From Paracoccus sp. (in: a-proteobacteria) (GTDB lineage: Bacteria > Pseudomonadota > Alphaproteobacteria > Rhodobacterales > Rhodobacteraceae), in the NCBI RefSeq assembly GCF_030538695.1, contig NZ_JAUNTN010000008.1:1-64000 (forward strand): a stretch of 64,000 nt of DNA, written 5' to 3'. Below, piece after piece: positions 7,713 through 16,556 of the stretch. A program made the position numbers and the translations under genes. Every line of letters starts with the position of its first letter. Position 1 is the stretch's first letter. The notes beneath the pieces are model-generated. The model searched no databases. It was not told the origin of the DNA and saw nothing but the letters and a program-made list of their open reading frames with translations.

Positions 7713-8788
7713 ACCTGGCCCGCGTCTGGAATAAGGAAACCCAACGGCTGCGCGAACAGCTTGACAGCTTGCAATGGTGGTGGCGCGGGCCTTTGCTGCG
7801 CCGTCGCTATGACCGCCAGCGCGACCGGCTGGTGATGCGGGTGCGGGGCGAGCTGTCCGCTGCGCCGGAAATGGCGGTGCTGCTGATCTATCAGCCGGAC
7901 GGGATGCTGGATTCGACGTTGTTCACGCTGGACTGGCTGGTGGGCCAAGGGGTTGCGCCGGTGGTGGTGTCGAACCTGCCGCTGTCGCCTGCTGATCTGG
8001 ACCGGCTGCGGGCGCGGGCGCATCTGGTGATTCAGCGGCCTAATTCCGGCTATGATTTCGGCGGCTATCGTGAAGGTATCCTGACCATTCTGGAACAGGG
8101 TCTGACCCCGCAGGCGCTTTATGTGATGAATGACAGCATGTGGTTCCCGCTGCGCGAGGATTGCGACGCGATTGCCCACGCAAGGGCTTCATCTGCGGAT
8201 ATGTTCGGGCTGTTTCGCAACTGCGCCCCGCGTGGCGACCGTTGGGATCATCTGCAATCCTATTTCTTTCGTTTCAGCGGGCGGCTGGTCGCGTCAGACC
8301 AGTTCCGGCGCTATTGGCAGGACATGTCGCTGATTGACAACAAACGCGCCGTGATCCGCCGCTATGAACGTAAGCTGACCGGGCATTTCCAGAAGCATGG
8401 GTTTAATGTGGACAGTATCCACACCCGCGCCGATCTGATTCAGGCGATTCTGGCGTTGGATGATGCGGACTTGCGTATGGTTGTGGATTATCTGATCGCA
8501 ACCGACCCAAAGGATGCCGACCGCCTGCGCCCGCTGGTGGAAACCGGTCAGCCTTTCGCACAAATCCGCCCGCAGATCGAGGCGCTGGTGCAGGCGCGTA
8601 AGGTCAACAATTCTTATTCCGCGGCGCATCCTCTGTTGCTGGAAAAGCTGGGGGTGTCGTTTCTGAAAAAGGGTCGCGGGCCGGGGTTTGTGGTGCAGCG
8701 GGCGGCTTTGCACCAGCTTGGGCTGGATGCGGGCTATTACCCGTCGGTCCGGGCCGAGGTCGCGGGCTGGGATCAACCCAGCCGCTGA
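7709..8788 (+). CDS. Rhamnan synthesis F (RgpF)-like protein
   Basis: A 359-residue protein whose central part matches the rhamnan-synthesis F domain, found in enzymes that assemble rhamnose-containing and related cell-surface polysaccharides. Diagnostic blocks are VLLIYQPDGMLDSTLF, RPNSGYDFGGYREGI (about 110-125) and YVMNDSMWFPL. It is the third gene of the overlapping glycan trio. Its last 16 bp overlap, tail to tail, the end of the minus-strand gene at 8773. Confidence 0.75.
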   Translation: MNLARVWNKETQRLREQLDSLQWWWRGPLLRRRYDRQRDRLVMRVRGELSAAPEMAVLLIYQPDGMLDSTLFTLDWLVGQGVAPVVVSNLPLSPADLDRLRARAHLVIQRPNSGYDFGGYREGILTILEQGLTPQALYVMNDSMWFPLREDCDAIAHARASSADMFGLFRNCAPRGDRWDHLQSYFFRFSGRLVASDQFRRYWQDMSLIDNKRAVIRRYERKLTGHFQKHGFNVDSIHTRADLIQAILALDDADLRMVVDYLIATDPKDADRLRPLVETGQPFAQIRPQIEALVQARKVNNSYSAAHPLLLEKLGVSFLKKGRGPGFVVQRAALHQLGLDAGYYPSVRAEVAGWDQPSR

Positions 8789-9639
8789 TCGTGGGGATAG
8801 CCGATCGACAGCAGGGCCGATACCGGCGAAGCGCAGGTCAGCCGGATGCCGCGACGTTCGGCAAGCGCACGGGCCAGTGCGAAACCGGCAAGGATACGGT
8901 CCAGCCCGCTGGACAGGCCCGAAGGGGCGGTGTCGGCCCCCTCGTAAAAGCGCGGCTGGCTGTCATTGGTCAGGTCGATCCCGGCCAGAAGGATCGCATC
9001 CGGTCCGGCGGCCAGCGCGAATTGCAGCGCGGAAAAGGCCACGGTGCCGGTAATCACCACGCCCTGATCCGGGTTGATGGACAGGGCCGCGCCAGATTTG
9101 CGGATCAGCACGGGTGACAGCGCCGGGTCTGACAGCTTGCGGCGCGGCAGGTTCACGGGCTTGGCCAGATTGTCGATCAGCGCCACCGCCCGGTCTTGCA
9201 GCGGTTCGGTTCCCCGTTCCGCCCATGCCCGCAATGCGGCAGGGGACAACAGCAGGGGGATTTCGGGCGACAGCGCCGCCAGCATGGCATGGTGGCGAAA
9301 GACAAAGCGTTCATCCTCGACCGCGACGGCCAGCGGGCGGATGCGCCCGGCCAGCGAGGCCGCGCCGTTGCACAGGATCGCGCAGCCGTCCAGCGCCTCG
9401 ATGTGCTGATCCTTCAGCGAGGGGCCCGAGCCGACCACTGCCAGCAGATCCCGGCGCGGCATGATCTGTGCGGCAGGTTGCAGGGTCAGCAGATCGCGTC
9501 CCCGCCATGTCACCTGCCCGCTGGCCCGGTCGATGTGCAGGCCGGGCCACAGATCCTGACGATGCGCCCGCGACCGCCCCAAAGCCATCGCGCCAAGGCG
9601 GACCAGCTTGCGCGACAGGGGGCGGTCGGAATGGTGCAT
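8773..9639 (-). CDS. MptE-like / DUF115-type protein
   Basis: A 288-residue protein with LLAVVGSGPSLKDQHIEALD around residue 65 and AILCNGAAS following, the signature of the DUF115/MptE-like family that includes flagellin-glycosylation (Maf) and pterin-kinase-like proteins. Later blocks are GVVITGTVAFSALQFALAAG and ILLAGIDLTND. In Rhodobacterales such proteins often sit by glycosyltransferases, as here, so a glycan-related role is more likely than pterin synthesis; that is inference. Its ATG overlaps the stop of the upstream peroxiredoxin gene (TGATG), so the two are coupled. Confidence 0.55.
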   Translation of the reverse strand: MHHSDRPLSRKLVRLGAMALGRSRAHRQDLWPGLHIDRASGQVTWRGRDLLTLQPAAQIMPRRDLLAVVGSGPSLKDQHIEALDGCAILCNGAASLAGRIRPLAVAVEDERFVFRHHAMLAALSPEIPLLLSPAALRAWAERGTEPLQDRAVALIDNLAKPVNLPRRKLSDPALSPVLIRKSGAALSINPDQGVVITGTVAFSALQFALAAGPDAILLAGIDLTNDSQPRFYEGADTAPSGLSSGLDRILAGFALARALAERRGIRLTCASPVSALLSIGYPHDQRLG

Positions 9640-10295
9640 CAGGCGTTCGGGTCTTTCACAAAGCGCAGATAGGGCAGTTTCTTGTCGATCTTGCCGAACC
9701 GCGCCTCGGCTGCCGCATCGTCCAGCGACAGTGCCGCAATCACATCCTGACCCGGCTGCCAGTCGGCGGGGGTGGCGATAGGCACGCCATCGGTTGCCCG
9801 GATCGCATCCAGCGCCCGCAGGATTTCGGCAAAATTGCGCCCGACCGACATCGGATAGGTCAGCGTCAGCCGCACCTTTTTATCCGGCCCGATGATGAAC
9901 ACGCTGCGCACCGTTGCCGTATGCGCCGGGGTGCGGCCATCGGGCAGGTAAGCCTCGGCGGGCAGCATGTCATAAGCCTTGGCCACGGTCAGGTCGGTGT
10001 CGTCGATGATCGGGAAATTGGCCGGGGCCTGCGCGAAAGCCTCGATGTCGCGCTTCCATTTGCGGTGATCCTCGGCGCTGTCCACCGATACACCGATGAC
10101 CTTGGTGCCGCGCTTCTCGAACTCGGGTGCCAGCCGGGCCACGGCGCCGAACTCGGTCGTGCAGACGGGGGTGAAATCGCGCGGGTGGCTGAAGATGATG
10201 GCATAGTTGTCGCCGATGAACTCATGCAGGTTCAGCGTGCCTTCCGAGGTCTGGACGGTGAAATCCGGGGCAATATCATTGATGCGCAGGGACAT
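9639..10295 (-). CDS. 1-Cys peroxiredoxin (Prx6 class)
   Basis: A 218-residue thiol peroxidase that reduces hydrogen peroxide and organic hydroperoxides. The motif HPRDFTPVCTTE places the peroxidatic Cys at residue 45, and the extended C-terminal domain (YPMSVGRNFAEILRALDAI and onward) is that of the Prx6 group. No resolving cysteine is visible. The start at 10295 follows GAGGAG by 7 bp; a longer frame from 10325 has no such site. It is first in a two-gene unit with the MptE-like gene. Confidence 0.9.
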   Translation of the reverse strand: MSLRINDIAPDFTVQTSEGTLNLHEFIGDNYAIIFSHPRDFTPVCTTEFGAVARLAPEFEKRGTKVIGVSVDSAEDHRKWKRDIEAFAQAPANFPIIDDTDLTVAKAYDMLPAEAYLPDGRTPAHTATVRSVFIIGPDKKVRLTLTYPMSVGRNFAEILRALDAIRATDGVPIATPADWQPGQDVIAALSLDDAAAEARFGKIDKKLPYLRFVKDPNA

Positions 10296-10364
10296 TTTGC
10301 GCTCCTCTATGGTTTCCTGGCGCAAAGATAGGGATTGTTGCCGCCCGTGCCAGAGTAATCTGAT

Positions 10365-10991
10365 CTATGTTTCGGCCAAATACAGAATGAACACGGGCGC
10401 TATTGCCAATGCGACAGAAGCGGCCGCACCCAGCGCATGTGCTGCGATACTGCCCGCGACAACTCCCGCAATAAAGATCAGCCACCACAGCCCGTCCAGC
10501 AGCACCCCCTGTTCCAGCCGTCGTGCCATGATGGCGCGGCCAAGCCCCTGACCAAAACCGACCAGTGACCCGGTGACAAAGGATTTACCAAGCCCCGCGC
10601 CGCGCAGGGTAAAGGCCAGACTGTTTTGCAACCCCATGGCCAGCGCCAGAACGATCAGCCCGGGCACCGGATCTTGCGTCGCCAGTGTGACAGCGGCAAC
10701 AGTCAGAATCACGATCTGAGCAGTCAGGACAGGGCGCGATGGCCGCAGGCACAGGGCCGTCAGCACGCCCCCAAGAATGGCACCGCAGACAAAGGCCAAT
10801 ATGACGGCGGACAGGATCAGCGCCATATGATGATCCCCCGCAACAAGCGCAGCGCCAAAGCTGGTGCTGTTGCCGCTCATAAAGGATACGAAAAGGCTGG
10901 TGCTTTGCGCATATCCGATGGCATCGGCATAACCTGCCAATGCTGTCATAACAGCGGCCTGAACGATCCGGCGGGTCTGATGTTCGGGCAT
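10365..10991 (-). CDS. YoaK/DUF1275-family inner-membrane protein
   Basis: A 208-residue, six-helix membrane protein of the DUF1275 (YoaK) family. Key block: ALAGYADAIGYAQSTSLFVSFMSGNSTSFGAAL, with the conserved FVSFMSGN; a second conserved region is MGLQNSLAFTLRGAGLGKSFVTGSL. The function of the family is not established. The start at 10991 has AAGGTG upstream and gives the family length; an upstream ATG at 11132 would add a proline-rich extension. It is divergent from the aldehyde dehydrogenase at 11113. Confidence 0.8.
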   Translation of the reverse strand: MPEHQTRRIVQAAVMTALAGYADAIGYAQSTSLFVSFMSGNSTSFGAALVAGDHHMALILSAVILAFVCGAILGGVLTALCLRPSRPVLTAQIVILTVAAVTLATQDPVPGLIVLALAMGLQNSLAFTLRGAGLGKSFVTGSLVGFGQGLGRAIMARRLEQGVLLDGLWWLIFIAGVVAGSIAAHALGAAASVALAIAPVFILYLAET

Positions 10992-11112
10992 ATGCGCACC
11001 TTGTTCGTTTGGTTGATCTGGTGGCAAAACCGCATCCGGGTCAAGCAAAGCGGTTGCAGCCGGGGCGGGCTGGTGCAACCATTGCGCAACAGGATGCGAA
11101 CGGAGGGCCACT

Positions 11113-12564
11113 ATGGCGCAACTGGCGGACAAGCGGCAATTCTATATCAACGGCGCATGGGTCAACCCGGCGCAGGCGCGCGATCTGGAGGTCATCGACC
11201 CCTCGACCGAAGAAGCCGTGGCGGTGATCTCGCTTGGCGATCAGGCGGATACGGACGCAGCAGTTGCGGCGGCCAAGGCAGCCTTTCCGGCATGGGCGGC
11301 AACACCCCCGGCGGAGCGACTGGCAGCGGTTCAGCGGATTTTGGACATCTACAAGCGCCGCCAGCAGGATATGGCCGATGCGATCACCGCTGAAATGGGT
11401 GCGCCGCGTGATATGTCGCTGAATGATCAGGCGGATGCAGGCATCTGGCACACGCAGGTGTTCATCGACGCTTTCAAGGATTTCCAATTTATCCGCCCGC
11501 TTGGCGATCACGCGCCCACCAGTATGGTGGCATGGGAACCTGTCGGGGTGGTCGGGCTGATAACGCCTTGGAACTGGCCGATGAATCAGGTCACGCTCAA
11601 GGTGATTCCGGCGCTTTTGGCAGGCGATACGGTGGTGCTGAAACCGTCTGAAATCGCGCCTTTGTCCAGCATCGTCTTTACCGAGATCGTGGATGAGGCG
11701 GGCCTGCCCGCCGGGGTTTACAACATGGTCAACGGCGACGGGCCGGGGGTCGGCACGCAGCTTTCCACACACCCGGATGTGGATATGATTTCGTTCACCG
11801 GCTCGACCCGCGCGGGCATTGCGATCACCAAGGCGGCGGCGGATACGGTGAAAAAGGTCGCGCTGGAGCTTGGCGGCAAAGGGGCGAACCTGATCTTTGC
11901 CGATGCCGACGACAAGGCGGTGGTGCGCGGGGCGCGGCATTGTTTCTATAACAGCGGCCAGTCCTGCAACGCGCCGACCCGGATGCTGGTTCAGCGCCCG
12001 GCCTATGACAAGGCGGTGGAAACGGCGGCGCGGGTGGCGCAGGAAACGGCGGTTGCCAGCGCCCACCAGCCGGGCAAGCATATCGGCCCGGTGGTCAGCA
12101 AGCAGCAATGGGACCGGATTCAGGATCTGATCCAGACCGGCATTGACGAAGGCGCGCGGCTGGTCGCAGGCGGTCCCGGCCTGCCCGAAGGCGTCAATCG
12201 CGGCTATTTCGTGCGCCCGACTGTCTTTGCCGATGTGACCCCGGATATGACCATCGCGCGGCAGGAGATCTTTGGCCCGGTGCTGTCGATCATGGCCTTT
12301 GACAGCGAGGATGAGGCGCTGGCGATTGCCAATGACACCATCTATGGCCTGACCAATTACGTTCAGACGCAGGACGGCGCGCGCCGTAACCGTCTGGCCC
12401 GCGCCTTGCGGTCGGGCATGGTCGAGATGAATGGCGAATCGCGCGGGCGTGGCAGCGCGTTCGGCGGGGTCAAGGCTTCGGGTCGGGCGCGTGAAGGCGG
12501 CGTCATGGGGCTGGAAGAGTTCATGGACAGCAAGCAGATCAGCGGCTGGGATCGTGACACCTGA
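11113..12564 (+). CDS. NAD(P)-dependent aldehyde dehydrogenase
   Basis: A 483-residue enzyme of the ALDH superfamily, oxidising an aldehyde to its acid. Catalytic residues are all in place: Asn154 (PWNW), Glu252 (LELGGKG) and nucleophile Cys285 (GQSCNAPTRM), with the NAD-binding FTGSTRAG at 228-235. It resembles the broad betaine/aliphatic aldehyde dehydrogenase group and the substrate cannot be named. A GGAGG-like site precedes the ATG. The photolyase gene begins within its last 11 bp, so the two are co-transcribed. Confidence 0.9.
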   Translation: MAQLADKRQFYINGAWVNPAQARDLEVIDPSTEEAVAVISLGDQADTDAAVAAAKAAFPAWAATPPAERLAAVQRILDIYKRRQQDMADAITAEMGAPRDMSLNDQADAGIWHTQVFIDAFKDFQFIRPLGDHAPTSMVAWEPVGVVGLITPWNWPMNQVTLKVIPALLAGDTVVLKPSEIAPLSSIVFTEIVDEAGLPAGVYNMVNGDGPGVGTQLSTHPDVDMISFTGSTRAGIAITKAAADTVKKVALELGGKGANLIFADADDKAVVRGARHCFYNSGQSCNAPTRMLVQRPAYDKAVETAARVAQETAVASAHQPGKHIGPVVSKQQWDRIQDLIQTGIDEGARLVAGGPGLPEGVNRGYFVRPTVFADVTPDMTIARQEIFGPVLSIMAFDSEDEALAIANDTIYGLTNYVQTQDGARRNRLARALRSGMVEMNGESRGRGSAFGGVKASGRAREGGVMGLEEFMDSKQISGWDRDT

Positions 12565-13924
12565 CAGCAGCGGGCCGGCTGGGGAAGCAGTCTCGCTGGT
12601 CTGGCTGGGCCGCGACCTGCGGCTGAGTGATAACCCGGCGCTAAGTGCCGCGGCAAGCCGGGGCCGCGTGGTCCCGGTTTTTCTGCTGGAGGATGCGCCG
12701 CAAGGGGCTGCCGCCCGCTGGCGTATCGGGCAGGCGCTGGCGGCGCTGTCGCGCGATCTGGCCGGGGTTGCGCCCTTGGTCGTGCTGCATGGGCGCGGCG
12801 ATATGCTGGCGCTTGCGGAGCGGTTGAGGGCGGATGAGATTCACCTGAACAGCGCCCTGCCGTTCTTTCGTGTCGATCCGGCTGCGGTCGAGCGGCCCGG
12901 TCTGCGGCTGGTCGTGCATCCCGGCAACTGGCTGTTGCCGCCGGGGCGGCTGCGGACCGGGCAGGGCGGGGGGTATCGCCGTTTTACCCCGTTCTGGCAG
13001 GCGCTGCGGCAGCAGGACATTGCCCCGCCGATCCCGGCCCCGCGCCTGCACGGGTTGCCGGTGCAGGGCGTGCCGCCCGAGGTATGGGGGCTGGACCGGG
13101 CGATGAACCGGGGGGCGTCAGTGCTGGCCGGGGTCACAGCGGCGGGCGAGGCGGCGGCGCGGGACCGGCTGGCGGTGTTTCTGACCATGACCGGCTATGC
13201 GCAGGACCGGGACCGGCCCGACCTGCCGGATGCCTGCTCTGGTCTGTCTGATGCTTTGGCAGTGGGCGAGATCAGCGCCCGCCAGATCTGGCAGGCCGGG
13301 CGGCAGGCGATGGTTGAGGGCAACCCGGCAGCCGAGCCGTTCCTGCGGGAACTGGCATGGCGCGACTTTGCCCGTGACCTGTTTCACCATGCGCCGGATA
13401 TGGCTGGGGTGGCGTGGAACCCGGATTGGGCCGGGTTTCCCTGGCGCGGCGACAATGCCGATGCCGAGGCATGGCGGCGCGGCCAGACCGGCGTTGATCT
13501 GGTCGATGCCGGGATGCGCCAGCTTTACGCCACCGGCAAGATGCACAATCGGGTGCGGATGGTCGTCGCAAGCTATCTGACCAAGCGCCTGCTGACGGAC
13601 TGGCGCGTGGGGCTGGACTGGTTTGCGGATACGCTGACCGATCTGGACCCGGCCAGCAATGCGATGAACTGGCAATGGGTGGCGGGCAGCGGCCCGGATG
13701 CCGCCCCGTTCTTTCGCATCTTTAACCCCGACACGCAGGCGGAGAAGTTTGACCCAAAGGCGCGCTATCGGGATTACTGGCTGCGGGGCAAAGGGGCTGC
13801 CGCCTTTGCCGCTGCGGTGCCGCGAAGCTGGCCCGATCCGCTGATCCGCCCCGCCTGCCTGGTCATTGGGCTGGCTGAGGGGCGGGCGCTGGTGGCCTAT
13901 GAGGCAGCGCGCAAAGCCCGCTGA
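12554..13924 (+). CDS. phrB: Deoxyribodipyrimidine photolyase, class I
   Basis: A 456-residue light-driven DNA repair flavoprotein that splits cyclobutane pyrimidine dimers. The N-terminal photolyase domain begins SLVWLGRDLRLSDNPAL; the C-terminal FAD-binding domain has ATGKMHNRVRMVVASYLTK and NWQWVAGSGPDAAPFFRIFN with the conserved Trp/Asn residues. The start is taken as GTG at 12554, overlapping the aldehyde dehydrogenase stop by 11 bp, because the conserved domain begins 15 residues later; an ATG at 12431 would lie deep inside the upstream gene. Translational coupling to ALDH is likely. Confidence 0.92.
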   Translation: MTPDSSGPAGEAVSLVWLGRDLRLSDNPALSAAASRGRVVPVFLLEDAPQGAAARWRIGQALAALSRDLAGVAPLVVLHGRGDMLALAERLRADEIHLNSALPFFRVDPAAVERPGLRLVVHPGNWLLPPGRLRTGQGGGYRRFTPFWQALRQQDIAPPIPAPRLHGLPVQGVPPEVWGLDRAMNRGASVLAGVTAAGEAAARDRLAVFLTMTGYAQDRDRPDLPDACSGLSDALAVGEISARQIWQAGRQAMVEGNPAAEPFLRELAWRDFARDLFHHAPDMAGVAWNPDWAGFPWRGDNADAEAWRRGQTGVDLVDAGMRQLYATGKMHNRVRMVVASYLTKRLLTDWRVGLDWFADTLTDLDPASNAMNWQWVAGSGPDAAPFFRIFNPDTQAEKFDPKARYRDYWLRGKGAAAFAAAVPRSWPDPLIRPACLVIGLAEGRALVAYEAARKAR

Positions 13925-14035
13925 CAGGCTTTGTGGGCGCTGTTGAATGGATATTTATATGAAGAAGAAAGCCAGCGGATGCGCCTTGCTGCGTACGGGG
14001 CTGGTTCGGGTTGCGGCCTAGCGGGCAAAAGACAA

Positions 14036-14069
14036 GGCACCACGACAGGATTTGACCTTTCGTGGTGCC
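14036..14069. terminator. Hairpin between photolyase and acyl-CoA ligase genes
   Basis: GGCACCACG (14036-14044) pairs with CGTGGTGCC (14061-14069), a 9-bp perfect stem with a 16-nt loop between convergent genes. An A-rich stretch on the left side would act as a U run for the minus-strand gene. Confidence 0.6.
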
Positions 14070-14097
14070 ATCTGTTGTGCAGATACCCGCGCGTGCC

Positions 14098-15738
14098 TCA
14101 GATGCCGCGGCCTTCCTCGGGCCATAGCACATCGCCATATTCGGCACGCAGGTCGGCCTTGACCACCTTGCCCGTTGCGCCAAGTGGCAGGGTTTCGACG
14201 AAGATTACCTTGTCAGGCACCTGCCATGTCGGCACCTTGCCGCTGTAAAAGGCCAGCAGCTCGGCTTCCTCCAGCCCGGATTGCGGGCGGCGCTGGACAA
14301 TCAGCACCGGGCGTTCGTCCCATTTCGGATGCCGTGCGGCGATGGCGGCGGCATTGGCGACCTTGGGATGGGCGATGGCGATATTTTCCAGCTCGACCGT
14401 GGAAATCCATTCGCCGCCGGATTTGATGATGTCCTTGGACCGGTCGCGGATCACCATGAAACCGTCCGGGTCGATGGTGGCGATGTCGCCGGTGTCGAAC
14501 CAGCCATCATAGGTCAGTGCGGTTTTTTCCTGCATGAAATAGGTGTCCACGATCCAGTGGCCCCTGATCTGCAACTCGCCCTGCGTTTCGCCGTCATGCG
14601 GCAGGCGGTGGCCTTCGGCGTCCATCAGCCGCAGTTGCACCCCAAGCAGCGGGCGGCCTTGCCCCTGCCGGATCAGGTCGGCCTGTTCGGCGGGCAGATC
14701 GGCATGTTTGGCCAGCGGGAAGTTCATCGTGCCAAGCGGGCTGGTTTCGGTCATGCCCCAGGCGTGGATCAGTTCGATCCCGTGGCGGTCGCGGAAAGCC
14801 GCGCGCATCGACGGCGGCAGTGCCGAGCCGCCAACCACGGTGCGTTTCATCGAGGACACATCCGCCCCGGTCGATTCGATGCCGGACAGCAGGCCCATCC
14901 AGATCGTCGGGACGCCTGCGGAGACGGTGACGCGCTCGGCCTCGATCAGCCGCGCAAGCGATTCACCATCCAGACGCGGGCCGGGCAGCACCAGTCGCGA
15001 TCCGGTGGTGGCGGCCATATAGGGCGTTCCCCATGCGTTGACGTGGAACATCGGTACCACCGGCATCACCGTATCGCTGGCGGTGACGGCAAAGCCTTCG
15101 GCCTGATTGCCGACCAGCGCGTGCAGCAGCGTGGATCGGTGGGTATAAAGCACGCCCTTTGGGTTGCCGGTCGTGCCAGAGGTATAGCACAGCGAGGAGG
15201 GCGCGGTTTCGTCAACCTCGGGCCATTGATAGGCGGGGTCGCCCTCGGCCAGCAGTTCGTCGTGGAACAGCAGCCCGTCGATCTGTGCGGCGGCGGCCTC
15301 ATCGCGCGGCCCCATCAGCACCACGGCGCGGACGGTTGGCAACTGGTCGCGGATTTTGGCGATCAGCGGCACGAAAGTCGCGTCGATGAACAGCATCCGG
15401 TCCTTGGCGTGGTTGATGATATAGACCATCTGTTCCGGTGCCAGCCGTGGGTTCAGCGTGTGGCAGACCAGCCCCGCGCCGGGAACGCCGAAATACAGTT
15501 GCAGGTGGCGATAGTTGTTCCAGGCCACGGTGCCGATGCGGTCGCCCGGTTCCATCCCCCGCGCCGTCAGCGCCGAGGCCAGGCGGCGGGCGTTCTGGCC
15601 AAGCTCGCCCCATGTGGTGCGGTCGAACCCGCCTTCGGTTGCGCCCGAGACGATTTCGGTCGGGCCGTGATACATTTCGGCATGTTCGATCAGGCTGCTG
15701 ATAAGCAGTTGTTTGTGCATCATGCGGCCAAGCAGCAT
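14098..15738 (-). CDS. Acyl-CoA ligase, DmdB-like
   Basis: A 546-residue AMP-forming CoA ligase. It carries the P-loop-like [19 protein letters not shown] (about 180-198), the adenylation motif [15 protein letters not shown], the hinge [17 protein letters not shown] and the C-terminal [14 protein letters not shown]. The start ([24 protein letters not shown]) and overall layout recall DmdB, the 3-methylmercaptopropionate-CoA ligase of the DMSP demethylation pathway, and related medium-chain ligases. None of the other dmd genes is in the window, so a general medium-chain fatty acid role is equally possible. GGGGGGA precedes the ATG. Confidence 0.72.
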   Translation of the reverse strand: MLLGRMMHKQLLISSLIEHAEMYHGPTEIVSGATEGGFDRTTWGELGQNARRLASALTARGMEPGDRIGTVAWNNYRHLQLYFGVPGAGLVCHTLNPRLAPEQMVYIINHAKDRMLFIDATFVPLIAKIRDQLPTVRAVVLMGPRDEAAAAQIDGLLFHDELLAEGDPAYQWPEVDETAPSSLCYTSGTTGNPKGVLYTHRSTLLHALVGNQAEGFAVTASDTVMPVVPMFHVNAWGTPYMAATTGSRLVLPGPRLDGESLARLIEAERVTVSAGVPTIWMGLLSGIESTGADVSSMKRTVVGGSALPPSMRAAFRDRHGIELIHAWGMTETSPLGTMNFPLAKHADLPAEQADLIRQGQGRPLLGVQLRLMDAEGHRLPHDGETQGELQIRGHWIVDTYFMQEKTALTYDGWFDTGDIATIDPDGFMVIRDRSKDIIKSGGEWISTVELENIAIAHPKVANAAAIAARHPKWDERPVLIVQRRPQSGLEEAELLAFYSGKVPTWQVPDKVIFVETLPLGATGKVVKADLRAEYGDVLWPEEGRGI

Positions 15739-15821
15739 GGCGTCCCCCCTCAGTTTCGGAAGGCGATCATGGAGCCATGTGCTGCCAGTGTCCAGCGCGG
15801 TATTATGTCACATTCGCGGGA

Positions 15822-16556
15822 TTATTCCCACGTGACTTCGGCCAGAAAGATATAGCCTGCACCATAGATGGTCTTGATCAGCGCGGGGTTTTTCGGGTCT
15901 TCGCGCAGCTTGCCGCGCAGGCGCGAGATGCGGACATCCATGGCGCGGTCAAACGCCTCGCCGCCCGCGCCGCCAAGGGTTTCCTGCATCTGGGCGCGGG
16001 TAATCAGCCTGCGGGGCGCATCAAGGAACAGGCGCAGCATTTCGGCCTCGGCATGGGACAGCGGTGTAATGTCGTCAGGGCCATCAGGGGCGGGGGCGGT
16101 CAGGGTGTAGCTGTCGAAATCGGCCTGCCAGCCCTCGAACCGGGCGCGCCTGCCCCGGCCCGCGCTGGGGCTGGCGGGGCGGCGCAGGCGGGCGCGGATG
16201 CGGGCGACGACTTCGGCGGGGTCAAAGGGTTTGGTGATATAGTCATCTGCCCCCAGCTCCAGCCCGGTCACGCGGTCCTGCACCTGCGCCCGACCGGAAA
16301 TGATAATCACCGCCGCGCCGGTTTCGCTGGCCAGCCGATGCACCAGTGCCAGCCCGTCACGGTCGGGCAGGCCAAGGTCGATCAGGATGGCATCAGGGGT
16401 CATGCGGCGCAGCCCGGCCTCGAACTCGGTCGCGCGGCCAAAGCCGATGGTGCGAAAGCCCGCAGTTTCCAGCGCATCGGCCAGCAGGCGGCGGATCTGG
16501 GCCTCGTCATCCAGAATGGCGATCAGCGGGGCATTGGGTGGCAGGGCGTCAGTCAT
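15822..16556 (-). CDS. OmpR-type response regulator
   Basis: A 244-residue DNA-binding response regulator. The receiver domain (about 10-120) has the acidic pair Asp16-Asp17 (AILDDE), phospho-acceptor Asp60 (AILIDLGLPDRDG) and the KPFDPAEVVARI lysine. The C-terminal winged helix (about 145-240) contains LSHAEAEMLRLF and DVRISRLRGKLREDPKNP. Its first 8 bp overlap the end of the hybrid kinase gene upstream, so the pair is co-translated. The divergent acyl-CoA synthetase/ABC operon at 18627 is the likely target by position. Confidence 0.9.
   Translation of the reverse strand: MTDALPPNAPLIAILDDEAQIRRLLADALETAGFRTIGFGRATEFEAGLRRMTPDAILIDLGLPDRDGLALVHRLASETGAAVIIISGRAQVQDRVTGLELGADDYITKPFDPAEVVARIRARLRRPASPSAGRGRRARFEGWQADFDSYTLTAPAPDGPDDITPLSHAEAEMLRLFLDAPRRLITRAQMQETLGGAGGEAFDRAMDVRISRLRGKLREDPKNPALIKTIYGAGYIFLAEVTWE

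Noticed and set aside
13960..14022. A 20-codon plus-strand frame (MKKKASGCALLRTGLVRVAA) after the photolyase
   Set aside because: Too short, no ribosome site, and lies just before a terminator; probably chance.
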